Of a stretch of 64,000 nucleotides of DNA, positions 44,242 to 54,331 are shown one piece after another. Origin of the DNA: an uncultured Pelagibacteraceae bacterium. Its GTDB lineage: Bacteria > Pseudomonadota > Alphaproteobacteria > Pelagibacterales > Pelagibacteraceae. Numbering within the stretch: the stretch's first letter is position 1; every line of letters starts with the position of its first letter. Position numbers and translations under genes: made by a program. Under the pieces are notes generated by a model, which worked only from the letters and a program-made list of their open reading frames with translations, was not told where the DNA came from and ran no database searches. The stretch is from NCBI GenBank assembly GCA_902524995.1, contig CABZFJ010000002.1, positions 20,562-84,561 on the forward strand. Reading direction: 5' to 3'.

Positions 44242-45535
44242 ATATGTAAAAAATATTTTACCTAAAAGACTTTTTTATAGAGGTCTACTCATAGTTGCTG
44301 TTCCAATAGTTGTTATGCAAATCACTATTTCGCTAGTTTTTTTTGATAGTCTATGGATCAAAACTAATTCTGGAATGACAAGAGCATTGGTTTCTGAAGT
44401 CAAAACTTTTGTAGACGCTTATGATAACGATGAAACGAACAAAGATTTTATAATAATTTTATTCAAGGAACATTTGGGTTTTAACATTAAATATGAAAAA
44501 GATAAAATCTTGCCAAATAAAATACCGGAAAGATGGTTCAGTCCAGTGGATAGATCACTAAGAAGAGAGTTAAAAAAAAAAAATTTAATCTATTGGTTTG
44601 ATACAACAAACTTCAAAGAAGTAGTTGATTTGAAAATAGGATATTCAAAAGGATATTTTCAATTTTATATTCCAAGAGATAGACTAACTACAAGTTCAGC
44701 TAGATTATTTGGTCTTTGGATAACATTGCCGGCATTATTAATGATAGCAGTAGCAATAATTTTTTTAAAGAATCAAACCAGACCCATAACCAAACTTGCA
44801 GAGGCATCTGAAAGATTTGGTCGAGGAGAAGATATTGACGAATTTAGACCTTCGGGTGCACTTGAAATTCGAAAAGCTGGTTTAGAGTTTGACAAAATGA
44901 GAAAAAGAATAGTAAGACATCTTAACCAAAGATCTGAAATGCTATCGGGTATCAGCCACGATTTAAGAACACCTTTGACAAGGATAAAACTTCAAATAGC
45001 TATGATTAAAGACAAAAGTGTTGTTGAAAAACTATCAAGAGACGTTGATGAAATGGAAAAAATGTTAAATGAATATCTTCAATTCGCAAGATCTGGAGCA
45101 AAAGATAAAACTGAAACGTTTGATATATCTGAACTCCTTGAAGATATATGCAAAAAATATGAGAAACCAAATATAAAATATTTTTTAAAAGAAAAGATTT
45201 ATTTTGATGGAAGAAAAAATTTAATTAGTAGATGTATTAATAATCTAATAGATAATTCTTTAAAATTTGCTGATAATGTTGAATTATATCTAAAAAAAGG
45301 AAGATCAACTATTAATATTTCAATAGAGGATGATGGTCCAGGAATACCACAGAAAGAACATCAAAATGTTTTGAAACCATTTTATAAGATTGACAAAAGT
45401 AGATCGGAAACAAAGTCAAGTGTTGGTCTTGGCTTAGCTATATCATCAGATGTTGTAAAATCACATGGGGGAGATCTTAAATTTGATAAGTCTAGTTTAG
45501 GTGGATTAAAAGTTATTATCTCTTTGCCCGTTTAG
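44222..45535 (+). CDS. EnvZ-like sensor histidine kinase
   Basis: 437 residues from the ATG at 44222, inside the last 20 bases of the regulator gene; an in-frame start 54 bases upstream would overlap more. Two transmembrane segments (about 16-38 and 168-187) bracket a periplasmic sensor of about 130 residues. Next come a HAMP region (RPITKLAEASERFGRGED), the phospho-acceptor His in SGISHDLRTPLTR, and the ATPase boxes NNLIDNSLKFA, DDGPGIP and SSVGLGLAIS. It is the cognate kinase of the adjacent response regulator. Confidence 0.92.
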   Translation: MFYGLNKYVKNILPKRLFYRGLLIVAVPIVVMQITISLVFFDSLWIKTNSGMTRALVSEVKTFVDAYDNDETNKDFIIILFKEHLGFNIKYEKDKILPNKIPERWFSPVDRSLRRELKKKNLIYWFDTTNFKEVVDLKIGYSKGYFQFYIPRDRLTTSSARLFGLWITLPALLMIAVAIIFLKNQTRPITKLAEASERFGRGEDIDEFRPSGALEIRKAGLEFDKMRKRIVRHLNQRSEMLSGISHDLRTPLTRIKLQIAMIKDKSVVEKLSRDVDEMEKMLNEYLQFARSGAKDKTETFDISELLEDICKKYEKPNIKYFLKEKIYFDGRKNLISRCINNLIDNSLKFADNVELYLKKGRSTINISIEDDGPGIPQKEHQNVLKPFYKIDKSRSETKSSVGLGLAISSDVVKSHGGDLKFDKSSLGGLKVIISLPV

Positions 45536-45758
45536 TTTTTTTTTTTATTTTTTTTTCATCAATTTTTTTTTCTAATTTTTCAATTCTTTTATTTAATATA
45601 TCGATTTCATCTTTACTTACTAAATTCATTTTAAGGATAATTTCTTCTTTTTTTGATCGTAAAATATTTACGACTTCATCGCTAAAATCTTTGTAATTGA
45701 CCAGTCCTTCTTCCAAAAATTTTGCAAATTTATCAAATACGAATCTTGATTTTGACAT
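45516..45758 (-). CDS. ubiK: Ubiquinone biosynthesis accessory factor UbiK (BMFP family)
   Basis: 80 residues. An N-terminal amphipathic region is followed by a coiled coil (VSKDEIDILNKRIEKLEKKI) and a very basic tail, which is the BMFP/YqiC layout. UbiK assists UbiJ and the COQ assembly in ubiquinone synthesis under oxygen. The short length and low complexity limit certainty. It converges on the kinase gene with a 20-base overlap and diverges from lgt. Confidence 0.75.
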   Translation of the reverse strand: MSKSRFVFDKFAKFLEEGLVNYKDFSDEVVNILRSKKEEIILKMNLVSKDEIDILNKRIEKLEKKIDEKKIKKKTKRAKR

Positions 45759-45806
45759 AATAATTTCTTATCAAAGTTTAAGTAATATTTATAATATTAC
45801 AATTAA

Positions 45807-46583
45807 ATGTTTATTAATAATTTTGACCCAGTCGCTTTTGAGATCTTTTCATTAGAAATTAGATGGTATTCCTTGTCTTATATAACTGGTTTAGTATTTG
45901 GTTGGTATTTTGCAAAGAACAAACTAATTAAAGATAGCACTCAAAAAGAATATTTTGACGATTATATAACTTATTTGATCATAAGTATCATCCTTGGTGG
46001 AAGACTTGGATATGTAATTATTTATGATCCAATTTATTTTATTAGTAATCCAGTTGAGATTATTAAAATTTGGCAAGGAGGCATGTCTTTTCACGGTGCA
46101 CTAGTTGGAATTATTATTGGAACTTATTTTTTCTGCAAAAATAAAAATCAAAATATTTTTAGTTATTTAGATGTGGTTGCCGTTTGTTCTCCTATAGGAA
46201 TTTTTTTAGGAAGAATATCAAATTTCATAAACTCAGAACTTTATGGCATAGAAACAAAAGTACCATGGTCAGTAAAGTTTATAAAAATTGATGATTTAAA
46301 TCGACATCCTTCACAAATTTATGAAGCAATATTTGAGGGAGTTCTTCTATTTATTATTTTAAGTATGTTGTTTAATAGATTAAGGAATACACCTGGTATT
46401 ATTTCAGGGTATTTTTTAATTTTATATTCATTTTTTAGATTTGTTATCGAGTTCTTCAGAGAACCAGATCAACAACTAGGTTATTTATTTTTCAATTTGA
46501 GTATGGGGCAAATAATAAGTTGTATAGCACTGACCTGCGGATTAATTATCATTTATTATAAAAATGCTAATAGGACACAATAA
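45807..46583 (+). CDS. lgt: Prolipoprotein diacylglyceryl transferase
   Basis: Inner-membrane enzyme that transfers diacylglycerol to the lipobox Cys of prelipoproteins; 258 residues, about seven transmembrane helices. The family signature is seen in GGRLGYVIIYD, WQGGMSFHGALVGII, and GRISNFINSELYG, including the essential His and Arg residues, and RHPSQIYEA. It begins the conserved alphaproteobacterial lgt-midA-pgeF run and overlaps midA by 20 bases. Confidence 0.95.
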   Translation: MFINNFDPVAFEIFSLEIRWYSLSYITGLVFGWYFAKNKLIKDSTQKEYFDDYITYLIISIILGGRLGYVIIYDPIYFISNPVEIIKIWQGGMSFHGALVGIIIGTYFFCKNKNQNIFSYLDVVAVCSPIGIFLGRISNFINSELYGIETKVPWSVKFIKIDDLNRHPSQIYEAIFEGVLLFIILSMLFNRLRNTPGIISGYFLILYSFFRFVIEFFREPDQQLGYLFFNLSMGQIISCIALTCGLIIIYYKNANRTQ

Positions 46584-47604
46584 AAAAATCTCATTGGATA
46601 GATTTATTTACAAATCTTTGTATGACAAAGATAATGGTTATTATATTAAAAAAAATCCTTTTGGAAAAAAAGGTGACTTCATAACATCTCCCAATATTTC
46701 TATTCTTTTTTCAGAAATGATTTCTATTTGGTTAATTTCATTTTGGGAGAATTTAAAAAAGCCAAAAAAAATAAATATTATAGAACTGGGTGCAGGCAAC
46801 GGTGAGATGATGTCGCAAATTATAAAAACTTTAAATAATTTTGGTGAAATTAATTTATCCGCCAATTTCTTAATTTTAGAAAAAAGTCCATTACTGATAA
46901 AAATTCAGAAAAGAAAAATAGATAAGAAAAAAGTAAAATGGATTAAAAATTTAAAAGAAATTCCAAAGGCTCCAACTATATTCTTGGCTAATGAGTTTTT
47001 TGATGCATTTCCTATCAAACAGTTTTTAAAGAAAAGCAATAATTGGTATGAAAAATATGTAGCATATAAAAACAATAAGTTTGAAGTTTGTGATCGAAAA
47101 GTGTCATCAAAAATAATTGAGAAATATTTAGGTAAGGATATAAAAAAAGAAAAATTTGTTGAATATTCACCTTCAGCAATGAAATTTGTTAATGAAATAG
47201 CGAATTTTATTTTTAAAAATAATGGTGGTTTATTAATGATAGACTATGGCTTTACTAGTGGAAAAATGAAAAATACTTTGCAAAGTGTTGAGAAGCACAG
47301 AAAAATTAGTTTTTTAGAAAATCCCTATAACTCTGACATCACTCATTTAATAAATTTTAAAATGTACAAGAAAGAGTTTGCAAATTCTAATTTGAAATCT
47401 TTAATATCAACACAAGGTAATTTCTTAATTAAATTAGGAATATTAAAAAGAGCTGAGATAATAAGTAAAAATTTACAATTTAGTAAGAAAGCTGACATAT
47501 TTTATAGAATAAAAAGATTAATTGATGAAAAATATATGGGCTCTTTGTTTAAAGTATTATTTGTAAGCAAATCCAAAAATAATTTTAATTTGGGTTTTAA
47601 GTGA
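46564..47604 (+). CDS. MidA/NDUFAF7-type SAM-dependent methyltransferase
   Basis: 346 residues of the DUF185/MidA family. The N-terminus has ISLDRFIYKSLYDKDNGYYIKK and GDFITSPNIS; SAM-binding is in NIIELGAGNGEMM; the family-specific IFLANEFFDAFPIKQF and LLMIDYGF follow. The mitochondrial homologue NDUFAF7 methylates an arginine of a complex I subunit during assembly. A similar role is possible but not shown in bacteria. It overlaps pgeF by 4 bases. Confidence 0.9.
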   Translation: MLIGHNKKISLDRFIYKSLYDKDNGYYIKKNPFGKKGDFITSPNISILFSEMISIWLISFWENLKKPKKINIIELGAGNGEMMSQIIKTLNNFGEINLSANFLILEKSPLLIKIQKRKIDKKKVKWIKNLKEIPKAPTIFLANEFFDAFPIKQFLKKSNNWYEKYVAYKNNKFEVCDRKVSSKIIEKYLGKDIKKEKFVEYSPSAMKFVNEIANFIFKNNGGLLMIDYGFTSGKMKNTLQSVEKHRKISFLENPYNSDITHLINFKMYKKEFANSNLKSLISTQGNFLIKLGILKRAEIISKNLQFSKKADIFYRIKRLIDEKYMGSLFKVLFVSKSKNNFNLGFK

Positions 47605-48353
47605 TTAAGTCAAAAATTTTTAGAGATCAAAAATCCGTTTCACATTATTTTTTTAATAGATTAGGTGGTACTTCAAAAGGAATCTACAAAAGTTTAAATT
47701 GTGGAAAAGGTTCAAAAGATAAAACTGCTAATATAATTAAAAATTTAAAAATAGTTTCAAAAAAAATAGGTTGCACAAGTGGAAATCTAGTTTCTCTTAA
47801 TCAAATTCACAGTAACAAAGTTTATAAAATAAGTGGTATACCAAAAAAAAGATTGACTGGAGACGCGATGATTACAAATAAGCAAAATATTGCGATTAGT
47901 ATACTCACTGCAGATTGTGCACCAATTCTAATTATAGAAAAAAAGCAAAAATTTGTTGGTGCAATACATGCTGGGTGGAAAGGTGCTTTTAAGGGAATAG
48001 TAAAAAAAACAATTCAACTTTTAAAAAAAAATGGATGCTCAGAGAAAAATATGATTGCTTGCATTGGGCCATGTATAAAAAAAAATAGTTACGAAGTAAA
48101 AAATGATTTTTTTAAATTGTTTAAGGATAAAAATAAAAAAAATGTGAATTTCTTTACATTTAAAAAGAAAAAAATTTATTTTGATTTGAGCGAATATATA
48201 AAATCTCAATTTTATGAAAATGGTGTTAAAAAAATAGATATAATAAGGAAAGATACCTACGCTCTAGAAAATAACTTTTTTAGTTCTAGGAGATCAAAAA
48301 AAAATAAGCATAACGATTATGGTAGAAATATTTCTGCAATTATGATTAAATAG
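47601..48353 (+). CDS. pgeF: YfiH/PgeF laccase-domain protein
   Basis: 250 residues. Metal-binding His and Cys residues sit in the family motifs NQIHSNKVY, ILTADCAPILI, AIHAGWKGAFKGIV and CIGPCIKKNSYEV. The E. coli homologue removes L-Ser wrongly incorporated into peptidoglycan precursors; other members oxidise phenols or purine nucleosides. It follows midA in the conserved lgt-midA-pgeF order. Confidence 0.9.
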   Translation: MIKSKIFRDQKSVSHYFFNRLGGTSKGIYKSLNCGKGSKDKTANIIKNLKIVSKKIGCTSGNLVSLNQIHSNKVYKISGIPKKRLTGDAMITNKQNIAISILTADCAPILIIEKKQKFVGAIHAGWKGAFKGIVKKTIQLLKKNGCSEKNMIACIGPCIKKNSYEVKNDFFKLFKDKNKKNVNFFTFKKKKIYFDLSEYIKSQFYENGVKKIDIIRKDTYALENNFFSSRRSKKNKHNDYGRNISAIMIK

Positions 48354-48362
48354 TATTCTCGG

Positions 48363-49295
48363 ATGAAAATTCTCACAGGAAACAGTAATAAACATCTTAG
48401 TCAAAAAATATCTAAGTTTTTAAAAAATAGACTAGTAAATTCAAATATAAGAAAATTTTCAGATGGAGAAATCTATGTCGAAATTAATGAAAATATTAGA
48501 GGCAATAGTATTTTTTTAATTCAATCCGTTTCATCTCCTGCAAATGACAACTTAATGGAGTTACTACTATCAATTGATGCTTTAAAAAGATCATCGGCTA
48601 AAAACATAACTGCTGTGATCCCATATTTTGGATATGCAAGACAAGATAGAAAGGTGGTTCCTAGAACATCTATATCTGCTAAACTTGTATCTAACCTTAT
48701 TGCAAAAGCAGGGGCAGATAGAGTCGTTACAGTTGATTTACACTCTGGACAAATTCAAGGATTTTTTGATATTCCAGTAGATAACTTATTTGCAACTCCA
48801 ATATTTGCTAGACACATAAAAAAGAAATTAAAAAAAAATAATATAATCTGTGTTGCTCCAGATGTCGGTGGTACCGCCAGAGCAAGGGCTTTAGGAAAAT
48901 TGTTAAATGTAGATTTAGCAATAGTAGACAAAAGAAGACCTGCTCCTGGAAAGTCAGAAGTAATGAATGTAATTGGAAATGTGAAAAATAAAACCTGTAT
49001 ATTAGTTGATGATATAATCGACTCTGGTGGAACAATTGTAAATGCAGCTTCTGAATTAAAAAAAAGAGGAGCTAAAGATGTTCATGTGTATGTAACACAT
49101 GGTGTATTAAGTGGTAATGCTGTTGAAAAAATTAAAAAATCCTCGATAAAAAATTTAGTTGTAACTGATACAATAGATAATTTAATCAAAGTTAAAAAAG
49201 CTAAGAATATTGAGGTATTAACAATCTCTAATTTGGTTGGAGAAGCTATTAAAAGAATATCAAATTCTACTTCAGTATCAGATCTATTTAAATAA
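48363..49295 (+). CDS. prs: Ribose-phosphate pyrophosphokinase
   Basis: Makes PRPP for purine, pyrimidine, His, Trp and NAD synthesis. 310 residues, a normal length. RKFSDGEIYVEI is the N-terminal substrate region, and YFGYARQDRKVVPRTSISAKLV the ATP-binding flexible loop. VTVDLHSGQIQGFF carries the metal-binding His, and LVDDIIDSGGTIVNAA is the PRPP-binding loop. rplY and pth follow, a common alphaproteobacterial order. Confidence 0.97.
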   Translation: MKILTGNSNKHLSQKISKFLKNRLVNSNIRKFSDGEIYVEINENIRGNSIFLIQSVSSPANDNLMELLLSIDALKRSSAKNITAVIPYFGYARQDRKVVPRTSISAKLVSNLIAKAGADRVVTVDLHSGQIQGFFDIPVDNLFATPIFARHIKKKLKKNNIICVAPDVGGTARARALGKLLNVDLAIVDKRRPAPGKSEVMNVIGNVKNKTCILVDDIIDSGGTIVNAASELKKRGAKDVHVYVTHGVLSGNAVEKIKKSSIKNLVVTDTIDNLIKVKKAKNIEVLTISNLVGEAIKRISNSTSVSDLFK

Positions 49296-49340
49296 TTTAC
49301 TTGTAAAATTTAGTTTCATAAGTTAAAAACCCGACACTTT

Positions 49341-50057
49341 ATGAGTTTATTAGCAGCTACAATAAGAAAAACAAAAACTAAGGGTGAAGTAAAATCACTT
49401 AGAAGTAAAGGGATGGTTCCAGGAATAATTTATGGAGGAGAGGAGCCAAATCAAAAAATCTCTGTCTCTGTTAAAGAGGTAAAAAATTTATTAAATAAAG
49501 AAAATATTTTATCAAATATAATTTCAATTAATATTGATGGGAATGATCAAAAAGTATTACCAAGAATTATTGATTTTGATACGGTTACAGATGAACCTAT
49601 ACATTTAGATTTTTTAAGAATTGTTAAAGGTGCAAAAGTAATTATAGAAATTCCAGTTAAATTTATAAACCATGAATTATCACCAGGATTAAAAAGAGGT
49701 GGAGTTTTGAATATAGTAAGACGAAAAGTTGAATTAAGATGTCCTGCAGAAAACATACCAACAGAGTTAGTTGTAGATTTAAATAACTTAGATATTGGAG
49801 CAAGTATTAAAATATCTTTTATAAATTTACCTGAAAATGTAACACCTACAATTCAAGGAAGAGACTTTGTAATCGCGACTGTAGCAGCACCAACGGTTGT
49901 TAAAGAGCCTGAAAAACCAGCAGAAGCTGAGGGAGAAGGTGGAGAAGCTGCGGAGGCAGCTGCAGGTGGAGACGCTAAAACTGAAGAAGGTGCAGATAAA
50001 ACTGCAGATGGTGATAAAGGAAAAGAAGAAGGGAAAGCTCCAGCAGAGAAAAAATAA
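49341..50057 (+). CDS. rplY: 50S ribosomal protein L25 (CTC form)
   Basis: 238 residues. The N-terminal 5S rRNA-binding L25 domain covers about 1-90 (KGEVKSLRSKGMVPGIIYGG); the CTC-type second domain reaches about 190 (PVKFINHELSPGLKRGGVLN, LRCPAENIPTELVVDL). A low-complexity tail of Ala, Glu, Gly and Lys (about 195-238) follows. L25 binds 5S rRNA in the large subunit; the tail may bind RNA or proteins or have no role. pth is 28 bases downstream. Confidence 0.94.
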   Translation: MSLLAATIRKTKTKGEVKSLRSKGMVPGIIYGGEEPNQKISVSVKEVKNLLNKENILSNIISINIDGNDQKVLPRIIDFDTVTDEPIHLDFLRIVKGAKVIIEIPVKFINHELSPGLKRGGVLNIVRRKVELRCPAENIPTELVVDLNNLDIGASIKISFINLPENVTPTIQGRDFVIATVAAPTVVKEPEKPAEAEGEGGEAAEAAAGGDAKTEEGADKTADGDKGKEEGKAPAEKK

Positions 50058-50085
50058 TAATCTGTGAAAATATTAATAAAATAAA

Positions 50086-50646
50086 ATGTTGTTACTCGTA
50101 GGTTTGGGCAATCCAACCCCAAACAGTCATAATAATAGACATAATATAGGTTTTAAAGTTGTAGATGCCATAAATCAAAAATATAGTCTTTCAAAGCAAA
50201 AGCCAAAATTTAAGGGTTTACTTACAACAGGTAATATTGGGGAAAAGAAAATTTATGCTATCAAACCTCTGACTTTCATGAACAATTCGGGAATATGTAT
50301 CAGAGAGTTGCTTGAATATTTCAAAATAGATGTAGAAGATGTCATTGTTTTTCATGATGATCTAGATGTAGAGTTCGGAAAAATAAAGGCAAAATTTGGT
50401 GGATCAAGTGCAGGTCACAATGGAGTTGCTTCAATTGATAAATTCATTGGAAAAGATTATTCAAGAGTGAGGATCGGGATTGGAAAGCCGGAGAATAAAA
50501 TGTCTGTATCAGACTTTGTTTTAAATGATTTTTCCGATGATGAACAAGAACACTTAGAAAAAATTACCCACAATATAATAGAATCTATTACTATTTTAAT
50601 AGATAAAAAATTAGATTTATTCTCAAGCAAAGTTAACAATAATTAA
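50086..50646 (+). CDS. pth: Peptidyl-tRNA hydrolase
   Basis: Recycles tRNA from drop-off peptidyl-tRNA; 186 residues. Core motifs: VGLGNPTPNSHNNRHNIGF with the catalytic His, KPLTFMNNSG, VFHDDLDVEFGKIKAKFGGSSAGHNG-type region with the catalytic Asp, and RVRIGIGKP. ychF begins immediately after its stop; the pth-ychF pair is widely conserved. Confidence 0.96.
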   Translation: MLLLVGLGNPTPNSHNNRHNIGFKVVDAINQKYSLSKQKPKFKGLLTTGNIGEKKIYAIKPLTFMNNSGICIRELLEYFKIDVEDVIVFHDDLDVEFGKIKAKFGGSSAGHNGVASIDKFIGKDYSRVRIGIGKPENKMSVSDFVLNDFSDDEQEHLEKITHNIIESITILIDKKLDLFSSKVNNN

Positions 50647-51720
50647 ATGGGTTTTAAGTGTGGTATAGTTGGTTTACCAAATGTTGGTAAATCTACTTTA
50701 TTTAATGCACTTACAAATTCAAGCAAAGCCCAGGCAGCAAATTTTCCTTTCTGTACAATAGATCCAAATATAGGTGTAGTTCCTGTACCAGATTACAGGT
50801 TAGATGAATTGGTTAAAATTTCAAATTCAAAAAAAAAAATAAATACTACAATATCTTTTGTTGATATAGCGGGATTAGTAGAGGGAGCCTCTAAAGGTGA
50901 AGGATTAGGTAACAAATTCTTATCCCATATAAGAGAAGTAGATGCTGTTATTCATTTAATTAGATGCTTTGACTCAGATGATATTCAAAATGTAAATCCA
51001 ACAGTTGATCCAATCAGAGATTTAGAAATAATCGAAACAGAAATGTCTTTGGCTGATTTGGAGTCTATTCAAAAAAGACTGGATAAGAAAAATAAAAAAA
51101 ATAATGATGAATATCAAAACCAAATTCTAGATAGAGCACAGAATTTAATTAATGATAACGATGATATAAATAAATTATACGATGAATTTGATAAAAAGGA
51201 TGTTAAATTGTCAGGATTATTGTCAATAAAACCTAAATTGTATGTTTGTAATGTTGATGAAAATAGCATTGATAAAGGGAATGAGTATACAAAAAGATTT
51301 ATTGAAAAATATAGTTCTAAAAATACTCTAACTATTTCAGCTGAAATAGAAAATCAACTAAATGAACTTGAAAATGAAGAAAGAAAAAATTACATGAAAA
51401 TGATCAATATTGATGACACTGGATTAAATTTATTAATTAAAAAAGGATATAACCTTTTATCTTTAGAGACTTTTTTTACTTCAGGAGTTGAGGAGACAAG
51501 GGCTTGGACAATTAACAAAAATTGCATGGCACCTCAAGCAGCAGGTATAATTCATACAGATTTTGAAAAAGGTTTTATAAGAGCAGAAACTGTGTCTTAT
51601 CAAGATTTCGTTGGTAGTGGTGGTTGGTTAAAATCAAGAGAAAATGGCAAAATGAGATTGGAAGGTAAAGACTATATCGTTAAAGATGGGGATGTTTTAA
51701 ACTTTAGATTCAACACGTGA
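50647..51720 (+). CDS. ychF: Ribosome-binding ATPase YchF (OLA1 family)
   Basis: 357-residue Obg-family P-loop NTPase. G1 is GLPNVGKST, G3 is VDIAGLVEGASKGEGLGN, and the G4 position reads CNVDEN, not the GTPase-type NKxD, as in this ATP-preferring family. The C-terminal TGS-like domain has ETRAWTINKNCMAPQAAGIIH and [10 protein letters not shown]. It may act in translation or stress. The last 24 bases overlap the convergent petC end. Confidence 0.95.
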   Translation: MGFKCGIVGLPNVGKSTLFNALTNSSKAQAANFPFCTIDPNIGVVPVPDYRLDELVKISNSKKKINTTISFVDIAGLVEGASKGEGLGNKFLSHIREVDAVIHLIRCFDSDDIQNVNPTVDPIRDLEIIETEMSLADLESIQKRLDKKNKKNNDEYQNQILDRAQNLINDNDDINKLYDEFDKKDVKLSGLLSIKPKLYVCNVDENSIDKGNEYTKRFIEKYSSKNTLTISAEIENQLNELENEERKNYMKMINIDDTGLNLLIKKGYNLLSLETFFTSGVEETRAWTINKNCMAPQAAGIIHTDFEKGFIRAETVSYQDFVGSGGWLKSRENGKMRLEGKDYIVKDGDVLNFRFNT

Positions 51721-52479
51721 CCATATCTTCTTCATTGTAAAGTAGACCAATACAGTCAATATTATCAGATAAGCTATAACTCTAAATCCTGTTTTATGTC
51801 TTTGCTCTAAGTGTGGTTCTGCTGACCACATCAAAAAATTTGTAACATCTTTAGACATTTGCTCAGCTGTAGCTTTTGTTCCATCTGTATACTCAACTAA
51901 GTCATCAGATAAAGGAGCTGGCATTTTAATTTTATTGCCATACATATATTTATTGTAATAAACACCATCATCAAGTTCTACACCCTCTGGTGGTTCAGAA
52001 TATCCTAACAATAAAGAATAAATATAATCTGCTCCACCTTTTCTTGCCTTAACTAGTACAGACATGTCTGGTGGATAAGCACCACCATTAGCGGCTTTAG
52101 CTTCTTGTTCATTTGCATATGGCATCACAAATTTATCAGATAATTTGGCTGGTCTCACAAACATTTCTCCAGTGCTGTTCGGACCATCTGTTACCTCAAA
52201 ACTTGCAGCAATTGCTTTTGCCTCTGCTTGAGAAAATTCTGGTCCACCCGTTTCTGCTAAATTTCTATAGGTTAAATATTTCATAGAATGGCAAGATGCA
52301 CATACTTCAGTATATACTTGATAACCCCTTTGCAGTGATGCTCTATCAAATTTTCCAAATAGACCTTTGAAAGTCCATTTAGTCTCTAAAAAAGCAGGTG
52401 ATTTTTCAGCAGAGTTAGATGAATTTAGAGCGATAATTGAGAATATTAATACAAAAAAAATATTTTTTAACTTACTCAC
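51697..52479 (-). CDS. petC: Cytochrome c1 of the bc1 complex
   Basis: Haem c subunit of ubiquinol-cytochrome c reductase, 260 residues. A signal peptide covers about residues 1-24. The haem-binding CASCH is at 60-64, the axial Met is probably in the later conserved block (KIMPAPLSD region, NKIKMPAPL), and a C-terminal anchor helix covers about 232-250. Electrons pass from the Rieske protein to a soluble or membrane c-type cytochrome. Third gene of petABC, overlapping petB by 4 bases. Confidence 0.95.
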   Translation of the reverse strand: MSKLKNIFFVLIFSIIALNSSNSAEKSPAFLETKWTFKGLFGKFDRASLQRGYQVYTEVCASCHSMKYLTYRNLAETGGPEFSQAEAKAIAASFEVTDGPNSTGEMFVRPAKLSDKFVMPYANEQEAKAANGGAYPPDMSVLVKARKGGADYIYSLLLGYSEPPEGVELDDGVYYNKYMYGNKIKMPAPLSDDLVEYTDGTKATAEQMSKDVTNFLMWSAEPHLEQRHKTGFRVIAYLIILTVLVYFTMKKIWSRVESKV

Positions 52480-53747
52480 TTTATTGTTTTTTCTATTCTT
52501 TCATCACTCCTTGCCGCAGCTAAATTTGGTGAACCTCCTAAAACAGGCTCGGTAATACTCAAAGGCAGTGGGGTAGTTTTTTCTTTCCATCCTAAAATTG
52601 GAAGAATAATTAAAAAATGCGCAAAGTAATACGCTGTAGCAACTCTTGCTATTAACAAGTACAATCCTTCAGCTGGCATTGCCCCTACATATCCTAGAAT
52701 TAAAACATCGGCTACCAAGATCCAGTAGAACTGTCTAAATAATGGTCTGAAAACTGCTGATCTAACTTTTGACGTATCCAACCATGGTAAAGCAGCTAAA
52801 ATTAAAATAGCTGATAACATAGCAACAACACCCATAAGCTTATCAGGAACAGATCTTAAGATCGCATAAAAAGGTAATAAGTACCACTCAGGAACTATAT
52901 GAGCGGGAGTAACAAGTGGATCTGCCTCGATATAATTATCAGCATGTCCTAAGATATTTGGTTGATAAAATACAAACATTGCGAAAACAATACAAAACAT
53001 TAATAACGCAAATGCATCTTTAATTACAATATATGGATGAAACGGAACTGTATCTTTGGAAGGTTTTTTAATATCAATACCAACTGGATTGTTATTTCCA
53101 GGAACATGTAATGCCCATATGTGAAGTACTACAAGCCCTAGTATTAAAAACGGTATCAAGTAATGAAGAGTAAAAAATCTTGTTAGAGTTGGATTGTCAA
53201 CTGAGTAACCACCCCATAACCAAGTTGTTATACTTTCCCCCACAAGTGGGATTGCACTAAATAAATTGGTTATTACTGTTGCTCCCCAAAAACTCATTTG
53301 TCCCCAAGGAAGAACATATCCCATAAAAGCAGCTGCCATCATTAGCAAATAAATTATAATTCCAAGTATCCAAATTATTTCTCTTGGAGATTTGTAAGAC
53401 CCATAAAATAATGATCTAAAAATATGAATATAAACTGCTAAGAAAAACATAGAAGCACCATTTGCGTGAACATATCTTAACAACCATCCATAATTCACAT
53501 CTCTCATTATATGTTCAACACTGCTGAATGCCATATCTGCATGAGCAATGTAGTGCATAGCCAAAACTAATCCTGTAACTATTTGGGTAATTAAGCAAAA
53601 AGTTAATATTCCACCAAAAGTCCACCAGTAATTTAAATTTTTTGGTGTAGGATAATCTGTTAAGTGATTTGCCAATGTAAGCAAAGGCAGTCTATCATTA
53701 AACCATTTTCCAAATTTTGAACTAGGTGTGTATTCGTGATCACTCAT
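52476..53747 (-). CDS. petB: Cytochrome b of the bc1 complex
   Basis: 423 residues, eight or so transmembrane helices, holding both b haems and the Qo/Qi sites. Recognised by [19 protein letters not shown], His pairs in [13 protein letters not shown] and [16 protein letters not shown] helices, [18 protein letters not shown], and the Qo [13 protein letters not shown]. The motif order is complete. It lies 2 bases after the Rieske gene. Confidence 0.97.
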   Translation of the reverse strand: MSDHEYTPSSKFGKWFNDRLPLLTLANHLTDYPTPKNLNYWWTFGGILTFCLITQIVTGLVLAMHYIAHADMAFSSVEHIMRDVNYGWLLRYVHANGASMFFLAVYIHIFRSLFYGSYKSPREIIWILGIIIYLLMMAAAFMGYVLPWGQMSFWGATVITNLFSAIPLVGESITTWLWGGYSVDNPTLTRFFTLHYLIPFLILGLVVLHIWALHVPGNNNPVGIDIKKPSKDTVPFHPYIVIKDAFALLMFCIVFAMFVFYQPNILGHADNYIEADPLVTPAHIVPEWYLLPFYAILRSVPDKLMGVVAMLSAILILAALPWLDTSKVRSAVFRPLFRQFYWILVADVLILGYVGAMPAEGLYLLIARVATAYYFAHFLIILPILGWKEKTTPLPLSITEPVLGGSPNLAAARSDERIEKTIK

Positions 53748-53749
53748 AT

Positions 53750-54274
53750 TTATCCAATCTTAATCGTATTAGTATTTACAAATTCGTATTTAGGTATCTC
53801 CATGTTAGTCGGTGCGGGTCCTTTTCTAATTCTACCAGATGTATCGTAATGAGAACCATGACAAGGGCAAAACCAACCATCATAATCTCCTTTATCCGTT
53901 AATGGTACACATCCAAGATGAGTACAAATTCCAAGCATCACTAACCATTCAGGATTTTTTGCTCTATCTTCATCTTTTTCAGGATGTTTAAGATCATTTA
54001 TATTCACTTTCCTTGCTTGTTTAATTTCATCTTCAGTTCTTCTTTTTATAAAAACCGGTTTACCTCTCCAAAGAACAGTCAAAGATTGTCCAGGTTGCAT
54101 TGAACTTACATCAACTTCCGTACTAGCTAATGCCTTTACAGATGCATCAGGGTTCATTTGATCTATTAATGGCCAAACAGCAGCACTAACTCCCACTACA
54201 CCTGCAGCAGCAGTGGCTGTCAATAAGAAATCTCTTCTTTCGGTCTTTTTTTCATCTTTTTGATCTGACATCAT
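53750..54274 (-). CDS. petA: Rieske iron-sulfur protein of the bc1 complex
   Basis: 174 residues. N-terminal twin-arginine-type signal ([17 protein letters not shown]), then the membrane anchor and hinge. The 2Fe-2S ligands are in CTHLGCVP and CPCHGSHYD, two Cys-His pairs. First gene of petABC, transcribed from a 57-bp gap shared with trmL that contains a 16-bp palindrome (54297-54312). Confidence 0.96.
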   Translation of the reverse strand: MMSDQKDEKKTERRDFLLTATAAAGVVGVSAAVWPLIDQMNPDASVKALASTEVDVSSMQPGQSLTVLWRGKPVFIKRRTEDEIKQARKVNINDLKHPEKDEDRAKNPEWLVMLGICTHLGCVPLTDKGDYDGWFCPCHGSHYDTSGRIRKGPAPTNMEIPKYEFVNTNTIKIG

Positions 54275-54296
54275 TAATATTCTATATAGTTGCTAA

Positions 54297-54312
54297 TATA
54301 TGATTTCATATA
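54297..54312. promoter_or_regulatory. Palindrome in the petA-trmL divergent promoter region
   Basis: TATATGA-TT-TCATATA is a perfect 7-2-7 inverted repeat centred between petABC and trmL-hemF. It overlaps a TATAAT (54309-54314) that could serve trmL. A dimeric regulator could act on both directions. AT-rich palindromes also arise by chance here. Confidence 0.35.
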
Positions 54313-54331
54313 ATAAAAAAGAGATATTTCT

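Noticed and set aside
49853..50122. Ala/Ser/Pro-rich frame on the minus strand
   Set aside because: Mirror of the low-complexity Ala/Glu tail of L25; its composition follows from that repeat.
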